DNA from: Centroberyx gerrardi | Lineage: Eukaryota; Chordata; Actinopteri; Beryciformes; Berycidae | Length of the DNA stretch: 64,000 nucleotides | Assembly (NCBI RefSeq): GCF_048128805.1 | Contig: NC_135998.1 | Span: 24,715,396-24,779,395 of the forward strand | Reading direction: 5' to 3' | In this document: positions 1 to 13,030 of the stretch, piece after piece | Layout of the letters: every line of letters starts with the position of its first letter | Position numbering within the stretch: the stretch's first letter is position 1 | Notes under the pieces: generated by a model | Database searches by the model: none | Told to the model about the DNA's origin: nothing | What the model saw: only the letters and a program-made list of their open reading frames with translations | Made by a program: the position numbers and the translations under genes

Positions 1-291
1 AGTGCTTTGTCTACTATTATTTGCTCCACCCTTATCGAAATGTTAGATTGCAGGTTAAAGGGTGTGAGAGTCAAGGGTTTACCGTTTACAGAAGCGTGAG
101 TAAAACCTGTTCAAATAGTTGGATCTTGATAGCAGTGACACATTGCATTATACAAAGGGATGTATGGGAATATCTGTTAGCCATTTCCGTCCGGTGTGCA
201 GCTGTAGAGATAGCGATAATCAACAGTATCAACTGTTACAGGTGTATGATTTTCCCGGGCACTAGCCACTGATCTCCCCTCCTGTTCTCAC

Positions 292-3200
292 CAGTTTGAG
301 GACGCTGTGGTCTCCCAGTCTGTCTCTGAGGACCACGATGCTGTCCCGAGGGCAGCGGCCCGGGGCTTGCTGGACAGTGAGGGTCAGGGAGTCCGTCCCA
401 GGACAAAACCTCAGCATGCTGGCGCTGTCGGACCACACGCACCACACACCCACAACAGGGCCGACGGCTGGAACTGGGGGCCTGATGGGGAAGAAGAATG
501 ACAGAAGCAAGATTAAAGGCAAGCGTGATGAGAATAAAGCTTATGGGATCAGGTTAGTGCCACCACAGAGTGAACTTGGTGAAGTCAGAAATCAGCCTAT
601 CCCTTCTGAATCAGCCTTATCTCCATTATTGTCATCATCAGTCATGTGCTCTCTTTGTTAAATCATTTGTAAGCGTTGGTCTGCCGTTCTCTCTTGCACT
701 ATCTGACAAGCTCTCAAGCTCTGTCTCTGCTCTGAGAAGATGGAGAGAGTCAGACTTGCCACGTTTCTAAGCATGTTAGGTGTAGAAGCCTGCATTTTGT
801 ATACATTTGAGTTCTAATTAAACTTTTCTACATGCTGCTCAGCCGGTCTGAAGAAGTAGGATGGCTGGTCTCATCAAGCCAATTACAAGGTAAGGCTGCA
901 GCCTGTAGCTTGAAGGTCACTGTCAACATCACACCATAATAAAGCCTTTGATCATTGCAACCACTGTTGCTCTTTGCTGATGCAGTTTGTCTGTGTTTGG
1001 AAAATGTAGTCATGATTTTTGGGTCTTACTACTGTCTTATTACTGTACCCTGACATGTGCACCCTCTGTACTTTCACATATAGTAATTAACTGTAATTAT
1101 GTGCAACAAACAGTTACCCGGTTTCTAGCAGCTAATAAATATCTCTAATAACATGCATTTCTATTCTTTTTGAATTTGCTTTCTGTTCTGCTGATTGGGC
1201 CTTAATGGAACCAGAAGTCTTCCTTTTATTATAGCCAATTGTTTGTTTATATAATTATTGTTTCTTTTATTTTACAGGACTTATTTATTTATTTTATTTT
1301 TACAGGAGAAACGTGTTATAACGTTATTAAAGAGTCTCTATGATAGCATTGATGATTATACCAGAGTTTCACACCATGAACTTCACTTGTGACAAAAGGT
1401 ATGAGGCACCAGGAGATTGTCAATAACCAGAATCCAGGACCTTTTAAACTTCTAAAGGGTTTTCAAAAGGGTTTCTGGAAGCAACTGAGGGTATTTTGTG
1501 AGTGTTGTATTCTGAGGAACCCCTAAAAGAGAACCTCAAGAATGTTTTTTTTCATTTTGAAGTGTATTGTAATGGCATTCTCACAAATAATTGATTGTTT
1601 CACTTTGGGATCGTACGACAAAGACATCGACTTACGTGGCAAGCACCCTAAACAAGGCATGTTCTCCGCCCTTCTGTGCCAGCTGGAGGGGTGTATCTCC
1701 CTCCTGATTGGGTAAGGTCAATGCCCTTTGACCTCTCGGTTGGTGAATTAGGAAACGGGAGAGATGGAGCAAATCCAAACGCACCGCAAGGTGGAGGAGG
1801 GTTTCTTTGGGCTGAAGCTCTACAACTAAAGAGAGAGAGAGACAGAAAGAAACAGAAAGAGGCAGAAAGAGATTCAGGCAGAGGCAGAGACAAAAAAGTA
1901 TTACCTAAAATGAATAGAATAATCACATTAAAATGAAATTCACATTACATTTTAGGAATTTAGCTGGAGCTCTTATCCAGAGCAACTTATAATGAGGGAG
2001 CTTATAGGGGTTCAGTGTCTTGCTCAAGGACACTTCAGTAGGACATATGGCTGTTGATGACACATGTTGACATGTTGACACATCGGCTGCTGTGGGAATT
2101 CGACCGAACCACTAGGCCATCTTGCAGACCATCTGCCACATGTGGAAAATCCCTTTTAAAGAGCAAACTGGCATATAGGTCATTAAAACCACCATCACCC
2201 CATTATCTCTCAGGTTACTCATTTAAAATCTATATCCACCCGTCTCTCTCTAGTCATAAACACCCTTCAAATTAGTCATGATACAGTGTGGTATTCTGCA
2301 CAGGCTGCATCTATGCAAATGCACAGTTCACCTACTGTATATGTATGAAAAGTACACAGTGCAGATGAAGGAATGATAGCAAGGGAATCGGGGTTATGTA
2401 AGAGCCACAATACATTAGATGAGAATATTACTTAGACAAACCAAACATTTCACTGAGCTAACACCTGCCATCAGAGCATGTGTTGCCTCTCTCTGATCTC
2501 TGTGTGCATGGGAGTATAAGGGAGTAGAGACAATCCCTTTCTGGCATAAATTAGTCTCTGTAACTCTGAATGATGCTTCACCGTAATTAGGAAGGAGACA
2601 GTCACAAGGCTCAGGCTCCAGCCCATTTTCCCACCCCTGGACATTAATATGATGCAGCAGCACAGGGAGGACAAACTGGTCACAACATAAACCAAGCATC
2701 GGCTGGGCGTTTCTGCTAATACTGACCATAGAATATGTTAGCAGGTGGCTCCCGGGCGCGAATTTTTCATACTCCCTTGTTGTTTTGTAAACACAGAAGA
2801 TAGACTGCCGATAGTCTCTAATCTTTGGGCCAACCCCGAAAGTATGGGTGAGAGTTGAAGGTTGCCACAGTGCTATCTTCCCAGTCAAAACCAATGTGCT
2901 GAATTCAGCTGTTCATTTCCGTCCTCTCTGAAAGGAGCTGAAATGCCCTGTCACCTCTACAATGCCGCCGTTAATTTTGACCCAGTTACGAAAGACTGAG
3001 AGCGAATACAGAAAATATTCTCCTGTCAAAGTTCAGCAAACAAGAATGTCATTGTCAAATTGCTCAGTAACTGCACTGAAAGACACGGGCCGACAGCTAC
3101 TTTGCATTCGTGCCTCACCCCTGTTTTGCATGATCATTTTTTAAGCCATGTACAAATACACTGTTGTCTGAAAAGAGCTGGCACCCAGGCTCACAGACGG

Positions 3201-4880
3201 CATGTGGCCTTCAGGACAGGACGGACCAAAATTAAATCGTATGGTTTACCAAAAACAGTCAGTGTCGCTTAAGTAAGAACTTAACCCTCCCTTTATTCTC
3301 TTCTTGTCTCAGTAAATACTGTAACGTTCATAGAGTATTTTGAAATAAAGTCTCAATGTAATCAATTTGCTGTTATTTGTCTTTTTTTCAGAGCCTAGTC
3401 CTGGAAAAAGGTTCAGTGTGCATGTGTTATGGGTTGCAGGCTGTCTGGTTTTGCCACCTTACAATGCTGAACACAAATCTCAGCTCGGATTTATGAAGGT
3501 GGACATCAACTATATCCCCAACTATATGAGCTCACTGAAAACCTCACCGAAACTCAGATTGCACAAATAGAATACTTGTAATACTTTGGCATACTCCATT
3601 TCACCAACATGGCCTGATAGTGTGGAAAGATTACACTGCTTTGAACTAATAAAACATCACAAAAATTACAAAATCTGAGTCCAAACGCCCAAGGCAACTC
3701 TAACAGAGCAGTGATGGGAAGGAGTAGGAGTGCAGTGCACAAGAGGATTGTGGGAGTTGATCTGATAAAGACAGATTGGTTTAGAGCAAACAACTCAGAG
3801 GTCTGCGAAACCCACCTAATCTGACTGTAGAAGACTAATGGCAGTAATTGGCCCTTCTTTGAAACACACCAGCCTCTGCCCTTCTGGCTGGTCCTACACG
3901 TCATGTGATGAAAGAGTTGTGCTATAGAGCCAGATCTCATGTTCCTGTTTGGAACCTGCTGACTGAAGGACATTACAATATCTTTGTAAGTTAAGAACGT
4001 CTCCTCAATGTTGTGTAGGGTTTGAAAGATACTCTAATGAATATCTACAGTATGCACACTATAATGATCTGCATCATATGGTAGAATATGCAGGGGAATC
4101 ATCTATCTGTGCTTTTGAAGTGTCAGGAAGCATCAAGGAGAGGCAAGTGTCCCTGGAGTAGCTCCAAAATGAGGCAAGCAAGGTCAGAATACATTGCCTT
4201 TGTCAAAAAAAACAAAAAAACAAAAAGCTACCTTCTCTCGGCTGTCTGTCTGTGTTTCTCCACTGCTGAGGGTAATCCATGTTAGCCAAGGCCAGGGTAA
4301 TCCTCTCATCCAACTCCCTGAGACCCGCTTGGTCCTCTGCACCCGGTCTGATCGGCACGTCCTCATCATCACAGTCTGACAGTCCAGGAGAGAGCTCGTC
4401 ATCGCAGCCGCTGCTCTTGCCCCAGCCCCCCACCCGTGTGGAAAACCTGCTCAGGACCTCCAGGTAGCTCCGGGGGGTAAGCCGGTCCCTGTTGGCACTC
4501 AGGTACTCCGCTACCTCCTGGGCCGCGTCGCCGACGTACCCTAGAGACGCTTCGCCCCCGCATGGCTCGACTCTGTCCTCTGTGTGGACGTAGGCTGCGA
4601 CAGAGACGACTTCCGCGAGGTCATGGCCTGTGGGAGAGGATGAGAATCACATTGAGTTCAGCATCGACTGAGTTTGTGGGACCTAATGTTAAAGATTAGG
4701 TGGTGTTGTCAGACGAGAAGTGGACATACCGGGAACCGTGAAGCACAGTGACAGCCCGTCGCCTCTTCTCTTCCCCAGAGTCACATGTGTCAGCCTAGAA
4801 CCTCGAAGAACCACATAAATCTCTGCCTCTTCGGGAGCTACGACTGGCTCTTGCAGCGTAACATCGGCCTCCGCCTGCCC
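292..4880 (-). CDS. arhgef28: ARHGEF28-like Rho guanine-nucleotide exchange factor, N-terminal exons (partial)
   Basis: Three minus-strand exons fit with splice sites. Exon 4880-4730 (151 nt) has a pyrimidine-rich acceptor and donor G|GTATGT. Exon 4627-4232 (396 nt) has acceptor CCCACAG and joins in frame to give ...CFTVPGHDLAEVVSVAAYVH..., ending at GAAG|GTAGC. Exon 481-292 (190 nt) reads ...SDSASMLRFCPGTDSLTLTV... and ends at a GTGAG donor. The run EEAEIYVVLRG, then PGHDLAEVV, then LDERITLALANMDYPQQW resembles the N-terminal region of the p190RhoGEF/AKAP13 family, just before the ankyrin-like segment. The family activates RhoA through DH-PH domains, which would lie off the left edge. The first coding exon and any exon between 500 and 4230 were not found: the phase after the 4232 exon (1) does not match that needed at 481 (2), so at least one exon is missing from this model. 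Position beyond ankra2 agrees with vertebrate synteny. Assignment is good for the two right-hand exons and moderate for the left one. Confidence 0.68.
1941..2135 (-). mobile_element. decayed tRNA-derived SINE
   Basis: On the minus strand a tRNA-like head lies near 2135-2085, with a box-A-like TGGCCTAGTGG and a box-B-like GGTCGAATTCC. The body contains the widespread fish motif whose plus-strand form is TCAGTGTCTTGCTCAAGGA, and further on the 'attttaggaatttagc...cttatccagagcaactta' segment. This arrangement is typical of teleost SINEs. No target-site duplication was seen and the copy is diverged. Boundaries are approximate. Confidence 0.6.
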
Positions 4881-4999
4881 CTGGCACGAGAAAAAGGAAA
4901 ATTCAAATATTTAAATCACTCTTACAACACATAAATCATATCACATCTGGGCCTCTTGCTCAATAACAATGTAATTGCCGTATCTTCATGCACGGAACA

Positions 5000-7900
5000 C
5001 ATTCCACATACATCAACACATTCCAGTGACTCCTCTTTAAGGCGGCAATTGAGAACAGGGCCCCACTAAAAAAACCTTGCAGTTGCAACGTCGAGCTTGA
5101 CACTGGTACTTCTTGAATTGGACAGTCTGCCCCTACTTTCACAATGATACTCGTTACACCATTTATCTTGTTTTTTATCTTTAATTTTATCTTTTTTATC
5201 TTCTTTTTTATCTATCGGGTGTGTCGTAGCCCATGTTGTGTGTACGCAAACACACACACAGGGACCACAGACACAGACACACGTATTCTCTTTGTCTCTA
5301 TCACTCACATTATTACCAGAGCACTCACTGTATCTGACATGTTCCTGTTGGACATAGCAGGCTAGTTACTACAGTAAACTGTCATAGGACGACAGAGGCA
5401 TGTCACAGAAATTTAGGAAAGTGGTTCCAGCGGTTACGAGGGACAGACCACCATGTTGGAAGAGTGACAAGTCAAACGACTGTAAGATTATGCCTCTTAA
5501 TCACTGACAAAACAAAGTCAATGCCTTTTTTCCCTCATTATTATTTTATAGGTTACCAGGCATAGTAAGTCACCAGGTTTATGTATTTATCAATATACCA
5601 AGAAGTTGAAGTTGATACTCATCATAGTTGATACTTGGCTTTGTGGACAATGGTTTCCTTGGAGAGACTGACCTTTAAAAGTAGGTGAGCTCAGAGCGCA
5701 TCTTTCAAGTTTGAGAGGGATTGCATACTTGGAGTTGCATGATTGTGCAATATCCTTATCATCTGTTTTCTTGTACTCAGCTGGGGTTTATTTTTCAGTG
5801 TGATTTATAGAACCAACCTTAATTTATCCTTGCTGTTGTTGATACTATAGGAGATACTTATTATAGATACTTTTGGTGCCTAAACTGATTTATGTTTACA
5901 TTTGCAAGGAGGTAATGATAGCTTTTCTGCCCAAGCCACCAGGTAGTTTTGGGGCTTGTCCATGAATTACTGTCATACCAACTCATCCCAATTTCAGCAA
6001 GGTCAGGAGCAAACTACAGAGGATTGAAGCATACAGAGTTGAGAAATATATTTTGGATTGTGCATGGATTATATGCCATACGCCGGATTGTCTTTAGGTC
6101 AAGCCTGGACTTAGACTTTGCTGCATGTTATTACAGTAGGTTGATTCCTCTCAGTTGTGCCGCAAGGCTACTGATAGCAAGCTGCCTTCAAATGACACGA
6201 ACAAGGGTTGGATGATGATTCTTTCAAAATGTGTCTTGCTAATGCCTTTGGAGGACAGGTAAAAGGTTTGTCTACACAACATGCCCCTGTCCCCATAATG
6301 TAAGGTCATCCTACCCCTGACTAACCAATCAATAAGAGGTTGTAGACTGTACTGTGTACATCCATCCTAATATTCATTGTAAAATTATTGAGTCTGTTCT
6401 ATTCACTTTACACCTACATTGTGTATGTATCTAGAGCTGCTGGGTATATCTGAGTACAACACATACTGGTACCCAGGCTAGTCAGTACAGTAATGCTACT
6501 CCTTAACTGAACGGACCTGTTGAGGAGGCTGTTGGTTTGGACTGCTGACTGGTGATAGAGGTCTGGCTCAGGCTTCAGTTGGTCAGCTTGCACTAAGTGG
6601 TTAGCTGCCATCAATGTTATCAAACTGGCTCGGCTGATTGTTTTTCCACACATTAAAAAGATAAGCTCTATATGTTGGAGCCATGATTTGTATTCACTCC
6701 CCTGCTTTGATAGTTACCAAAGCTAGCTAAACAATTGTTGTTTAGAAAAGTAGCCCTAACCCTTTCATAAACTTTTACTATTAATTGTTTTTATTCGAGT
6801 GCCACTTGAAATGTGGGTGAATGTGTTTAGGAGCAGCATGTCTTTTGAAAGCAATAACATATTGATTGTTATCAATCTCCTGCGTGGCAGGGATTCTTCT
6901 ATACTATGTTCTCCAAAAACATTTGCATAACATTTGTACATAGATTCTCACAATAAATTGAATGTCCTCCTATTCATTTTTGCTAGAAAAGTTACCAACC
7001 AATGCATCCTTGATTTATTTGACTTGTCAAGATGACATCCAGGAACTTTATCTGTTCTCTGTCCTTTGTGTTCTTAAGTTTTGGAATCGTCCTTCAGCCA
7101 TTAGATATTAATGTCTAGCAAGGACACAAGAACAGACATGAACACATATTGATAATACCTTTTGATTTTGTTTTGACTCCACCAAGGTGGCTGCGTGTCC
7201 ATTCTAACCGCTGCCATTCTCCAAACAATCTGGGCTTTATACAGGTACAATTTGATCAGATATAATTCATTGATCCTAACTGTGTCTCTGATGCCTTGGG
7301 GAAAGGGAAGGAGGATGGCTGGGTGGCGATAGACGTCAGGCTGATGTGATCTATGGCCTTTTCGCCAGGGCTTTCTCATGACTCTGTGACACTGACACAA
7401 CCTGATCCGGTGATGATGAAAAATTCAACACCTTGTGGTTTCATCTCATGCCTCCCATATGGAAGGTGCTTACGTCAGGCATAATGTGTTAATTATGGAA
7501 CATAAAAATGGAGAGCTTTAGCAAATATTGAATTGTAGCTTCATACAAATCTAAATGGCAATTTAATTTCACCTATTATATACTCTTTGTAGGATTACAT
7601 AAAAATGGCATAATTATTGGTGGGTATTAATAATCGGCTCATCAAAAGGCCAAAAGCAACCTAGTGACAATAAACATGATCTTAGAGGCTCCATGTGCCG
7701 TTACCCATTCAGTGGGGAAAAACAACAACAGATCTGTGGTCTGTGGTCTCCAGGAAACCAGCAGTCATCAGCACTAGAGCTCTTGGTCATGATCTCCTGA
7801 GTGCTCCACACAGGTGACGTCAGGGGAGCGAGCTCCCGGTGCTGCAACAACAACAACAGCTCCAATAACAGACAGTTCTGCTCAATGAGGAGGAGAGACA

Positions 7901-9200
7901 GCCTCACAGCAGTGATGCAAAAGCAGGAGCAGCATTAGCATTATAGTATTATATCCCAGGTATGAAATAGACAGAAATAGTACTCTATCAGTGACATTCT
8001 GTCCTTTACGCCTGGTCAAAATGTTCTACCTTTGTTCACACTGCAGTGTACTGGAGATATAAAGGGTAGAGTCAGGGGACAACTAATCCTCTTATGAAAT
8101 AAAAAAAAAAAAAGACTTCTATTGCTGTCTCTTAAAAAGCGTTATGACCTAATGCTTTGGCTTTGATCAAAAAACATCTGAGGATGGAGGAAAGACACAG
8201 GCTTGGCCAATTCTACCAACTGCTTTTTCTTCTTCTTCTTCATGCTTGTTGTTCTATTTCATAACTTTTCAATCATACTAATTCATCAAGAAAAGCCTTT
8301 AACTCTGAGTATATAAGAACGCTTCCATGTGAAAATATTTTAAATATTTCTAAGTCCCGGCATACCAAAGTGACGAGAGAGCTATGCACATCTAAGCTAA
8401 ACAAAGCTCAGTGGAGCAGAATCTCAGCAGTCTTGAGGGTGCCAGTTAGTTCTGTACTGTAGGCCTTTCTCATACTCAGCTGAGGCACATACCTCCGATT
8501 AAATCTGCTGTACTAATGAGATACTAATAGCTGGCCTACATGTCAGTAAAACTTGTGTGGTACCACGAAGCATTTCATTTCAAAGAATCGGGATGCCGAG
8601 CGTAAATTCCTTGTTGCATAATATGAAGTAAGTAAAGAAGTAAGTATAAGTAAGAAGTAACTTGGATTTCATGTAAACCTTTCACTGATACTGATGCACT
8701 TTGTAAGCATGACTCAGGTTTCACGTTGATTTTACTATTGCATTGTCTGAGTAAGCCTTTGTAAGGGCATATGTCTGTTTGCTGATGTGAGTTTTTTCTT
8801 TTTCTTTTTGTGCTTGAGTTGCTTATCCAATAACAATAAAAGACTGGCAGGGTGAGGTTTTCCTTTTGGTGTGACATGTGAAAAGCACGGCAAACACAAT
8901 CACCACGGCACTTTAGAGAGAGAAAAAAAAAAATCATAAACCGCACCACAGATACCCAGTACCTCAAAGAGCACTTTGAGAGTTATCAAAGCATACTGGC
9001 AGTTGAGCAAACACAAATAGCACAATGAGGATAAGTATTGCTAATCTAGCTCCGTTTGTGAATATGTAATTATACTGGAAGTATCAATATAACAGATGCT
9101 ACAAAGAGAAATACGGAAAAGATTTCTCGCTGCCAGCCAACGACAGCACATGGTCAGGGAGATCAGTTTTACTCACGCATACACACCTGGACGAACAAAG
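5000..9200. other. intergenic or arhgef28 5' intron, no gene seen
   Basis: AT-rich sequence with frequent stops in all frames. No exon passed a splice-site and homology reading. If the first coding exon of arhgef28 lies to the right, this is intron. Only short simple repeats are seen, such as GTAAGTAA-type runs near 8630-8660. Confidence 0.5.
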
Positions 9201-9206
9201 ACACAC

Positions 9207-9238
<32 letters not shown>
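9207..9238. repeat. (CA)n microsatellite
   Basis: An uninterrupted CA dinucleotide run of about 32 bp in non-coding DNA. Confidence 0.95.
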
Positions 9239-9245
<7 letters not shown>

Positions 9246-9796
9246 AAAGCCATTCAGACAGCATGAATCCTTCACAGGAACTCAATAAAACCTCCTCAGA
9301 CACACAGGCAATCCCACACTTGCTGCCTGCAATTCAATGCAACAATTTATCCATTGATCTGACCTAGCCGTTTCTGGTATGGGCCCGACTCTGTGTTGTA
9401 TGTGTAGAGCTCCACCATAAAACTTTACTAGGCGTGTTACAATAACACCCTTTATATCACAGCAGTATGCCCCTGCTTGCCTACACAAAGCCCGGCATTG
9501 AAATCTGGATCCCATTCAGGGGTGAGAGTTGCTGCTGTTGAGCTGTGACCTTAGAGGGTGGAGATTGCACTTCCCCTCAATAGAGAGGCGTATGTGTAAG
9601 TGGTCGGGTCTATAATGCCTTACATGCCTGGGCTTCAGACCAGTCCTCAATCAACCTCGAGCGAGTTGAGGGAGAGGTTTCGAGGGAGCCCCCCTCTGAA
9701 AACTGGTGACACAGCAAAACAAATAGACACTCTCTGCACACCAGAAATCTGGCAACGCTTCACTGACTGGCCCACCCAGGCTTTGAGAATAGGGGA

Positions 9797-9804
9797 AAGA
9801 GAGA

Positions 9805-9850
<46 letters not shown>
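9797..9850. repeat. (GA)n microsatellite
   Basis: A GA run of about 54 bp with one GT interruption. It is followed by purine-rich sequence holding two nearby copies of GAAGAGTATAAGTGAAA near 9895-9930. Confidence 0.95.
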
Positions 9851-9853
<3 letters not shown>

Positions 9854-12105
9854 TAAGGAAGTAAAGAGAAGGAGAGGGGATAGAGACAGAAAGGGAAGAG
9901 TATAAGTGAAAGAGGAAGAGTATAAGTGAAAAAAAACCGTTAGAAACAATAATAATTCAAGCGTACCTACCTGCACGCCCTGCACTCAAATATACCTCCA
10001 ACAGAAAATGTGTATTTACTTAATTCGTAAACAGGGCGTCTGTCGTATGGGCCTGTCTTTACAAAGCCAATAAACAGAAAGTGGATATATTCTCTCATTC
10101 CGGCTCCCATGTTCCCTGGTGCTGGAAAAGCCACTTTGGACGGCGTGCTTTCAAGGGCCCCGTCATTTGGTGAGCAGGCTGTGTAAGGCCTTGCCTCCCC
10201 AGGGACTGAAACCCTCCTGGCTTGGGTTTCACCTGCTACACTGACACAAGGCTTGCCAGTCAACCGCTGGACAGAGGGAGAGTCAGGGCCGAGAGAGGAA
10301 AGGGATTTTGCGGGAGGGGGCTGTGAGGGGGCGGAAAGACTAGAGTGCTCTAATTTAGGTGAGAAGAAACAGAAGAGGGTCTAAATGTGGGAGACTGCAC
10401 CAGAGGAGCACTCAGGGTTCACATACACACCCAACCACACCCCAAAAAAATTGCCAAACAGCCCCTTTACCAGACCACCAGCACTTCAGATGCATGCAGG
10501 TTGGAGCTAAAAGTGTAGGCACTTACATATAGAGGTGCCTCTCTTCTGCTCAGCTCCATTTTATTACCCATCCAATGGATACCTGGGAAGAAATATATTC
10601 ATGTTACTAGAATTTCACAATAATACAACAGAAAGTGTTCACTGTACACAACTGTAACAGGAGATCACAAAACTTTTTGACCTTTATCCATCACAATCCA
10701 GCTCTGATTGGATAGAAATACAGTATTAAGGGGGGTGTCAATGTCATTGATTTCAGTAGTGAAATTTATTTTTCAGATGATCTAGGATGGTTTGGTCTAA
10801 GATAGTGAACATTCACAGATACAAGAGAGATAAGTACGTTGCACCCACCAAACTGTGATGCTATATTAATAATAAATTGGAAAAGGTAAATACAGCAACA
10901 CCTGAGGTGATTTTCTGATGATTTTTAAGTGCACTTTGTGGGCTGGAAGTGATAGAAATTAATTTGTAAAACTTCAGACAAAAGGAGAAGATCCAGACTG
11001 TTCATTAATAGGATATCACAGATTAGGGTCTCAGTTTTCTGCTTTTTGGTTGGGCAAAGAGTTGCTCAGGTTTACAAATGCTTAATTAGTCTAATTATTC
11101 TGAAATAGTCAAGACATAGGAATGAAATCTGTGAATTCCTACATGCAGTATTATTAATTCCCCTATAAATCCTTGACAGTAGCCATGCTTCACTATAGAT
11201 TTATCTATGTGTCTGACTGTTAAGGCGGGATGCAGCAGTGGACTGGGTAACTTTAGCCTCCTGCACACACCTGATCCGCTGTGACTTCACTCTCAGCTGT
11301 GAATACTGCATGACTTCAAAGCTACACAGTGTGTCTGCTCAGCAGGCCGGGCCTTGTCTAGACACTGATCAGTATGAGCTGCTGCCGCTCAGATAGGCCA
11401 CAGCAGTCTGATTCTGTGGCTCAGTACAAGGGTTTTATATTGAGTATACTGTAGATTCTATAAAATTATTTCATTTCATCTTTAAGATCCCAATATCCAG
11501 GTCCATTTTTGCAGTTTCCAGCCAATACAAACAAAACATTCAAAATACTTGTGAAGTATGCACTTTTATCAAGAGCTAAGTCAATCAATTTAAAACTTAT
11601 ATAGAGAGTCAAAGAATGACAGGTTGGCACTGTCAGCTAAATTTTTAAGATTCTTCTAGATCTTCAACATTATTTTACATTAAAAAAAAAACAATTATAT
11701 TTTTGTTGGTGAAACTACACAGTAGAGCCACAACAAGAATGTGGTTCAGTGTCTTACAGCAGGTCCAGTCACTAGGGCTTGTCTAACAATAATATCACTA
11801 TCATATCTGCCTACTGTAAGTATTGTATCCAAAGGACAGCTTATCACCAGAACAGTGCAAAGCCACAGGCTTGGGCGTCTATCTCCGCTTCTATCATCCT
11901 CACAGCCATGGGGACTACACCATTGTAATCTGGATCTAGAGAAAAGGTTTATGTGTCATACTGCAGAATAAACAGTGTCTTGGTGTAGCAGCTTGTGCCC
12001 CAATAGGTCAACACATCCAGACATATTGGTATGCTTATTTTCATGCATGGCTCAAAGACATAATATTAATTCAGACATGGAAAAGGACTAGCACCATCCA
12101 AACTG

Positions 12106-12137
12106 GACAAACGTGTCCAAACTGGGACACGTTTGTC
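12106..12137. repeat. perfect 13-bp inverted repeat at a deletion scar
   Basis: GACAAACGTGTCC (12106-12118) is followed by a 6-nt loop and its exact reverse complement (12125-12137). It sits at the point where unit 1 lacks about 930 bp relative to unit 2. Unit 2 has only the right-hand arm (with one mismatch) near 15578. Confidence 0.9.
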
Positions 12138-12289
12138 AATCATTGGTACACTGGCCAAAGCACAACACAGATTGAAGCCACCCTAGTTTTCACATGAGAC
12201 TTCATGGGAAATAACCTTGTTGCCAAGCAGGGCCGGTTTTAGCCTGCTATATTAGGGTGGGCTGGTAGAAATAATAGGTGGGCAACTTG

Positions 12290-12560
12290 GGCGGTAGGTA
12301 GCCCAGAGGTTAGAGAAGCAGACTAGTAGTCCGAAGGTTGCCGGTTCAAATCCCTGGCCAGATGGCACAAAAATCTGGCAAAATGACAGCTGGCAACCGG
12401 AGGGTTGTCAGAGTCAAGATCAGATGCAAGCTCCTGCCATCGTGCCCTCAGGCCTCTCCAGCTTATGCCTGTGTGTTTGTGTATGGGGTGTTTGGATGGG
12501 TTAAATGCAGAAGATTAATTTCCCCATGGGGATTAATAAAGTAGTATTTTATTCTATTCT
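12290..12560 (+). mobile_element. tRNA-derived SINE nested in the hAT element
   Basis: The head is tRNA-like, with GTAGCCCAGAGGTTAGAGAAG as an A-box region and GGTTCAAATCC as B-box. The 3' part holds GGATGGGTTAAATGCAG and TTTCCCCATGGGGATTAA, a tail type seen in teleost SINEs that borrow an L2-like LINE 3' end. It ends in a TTTTATTCTATTCT run. Flanking duplications are not obvious, so the limits are approximate. Confidence 0.75.
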
Positions 12561-12906
12561 AATTTATAAAGAACAATTTGAAGCAGGGAAATTGGGAGGT
12601 AGTGAAGCAGCATTTCTAAGTTTGCTGCTACCCTATGATTTGAGTCAGTGGAGGGCAGATTGATTTATCCTAAAATAAAAAAAATTCCTTCATCCAGATT
12701 TTAACATAATCAACTCCATAACATTTATTTTCATTGGATGAGCTTAGTTCTCAAATAAAATTAAAACCTAATCAAGTGAGACTTCTCACCATAGCCAATA
12801 TTTACAAAACTAGAAGGTAGTCTTATTCAAACTCAAACTGAAAAGTGACAAAGAAAACAACTAAATCAACTAACTCAAGCCTATACTCAAACTTCAATGT
12901 AACTAC

Positions 12907-12908
<2 letters not shown>

Positions 12909-12969
<61 letters not shown>

Positions 12970-12972
12970 TAG

Positions 12973-13029
<57 letters not shown>

Positions 13030-13030
13030 G
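12909..13030. repeat. (AT)n then (AG)n compound microsatellite
   Basis: About 31 bp of AT joined directly to about 90 bp of mostly AG, inside the hAT element. Confidence 0.95.

Noticed and set aside
2415..2894. 159-codon minus-strand open frame
   Set aside because: No domain, no usable splice sites, and it does not resemble the ARHGEF28 segment expected between the flanking exons.
3554..3973. 139-codon minus-strand open frame inside arhgef28 intron
   Set aside because: Composition and residue pattern look random; no similarity to the RhoGEF family.
11741..11971. Similar open frames in both duplicated units (also 14198-14494)
   Set aside because: Their similarity is explained by the recent DNA duplication, not by selection on a protein; no recognisable domain.
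12300..12372. Possible genuine tRNA gene
   Set aside because: A- and B-box-like motifs are present but no cloverleaf with acceptor stem can be drawn, and the sequence continues into a SINE body and tail.
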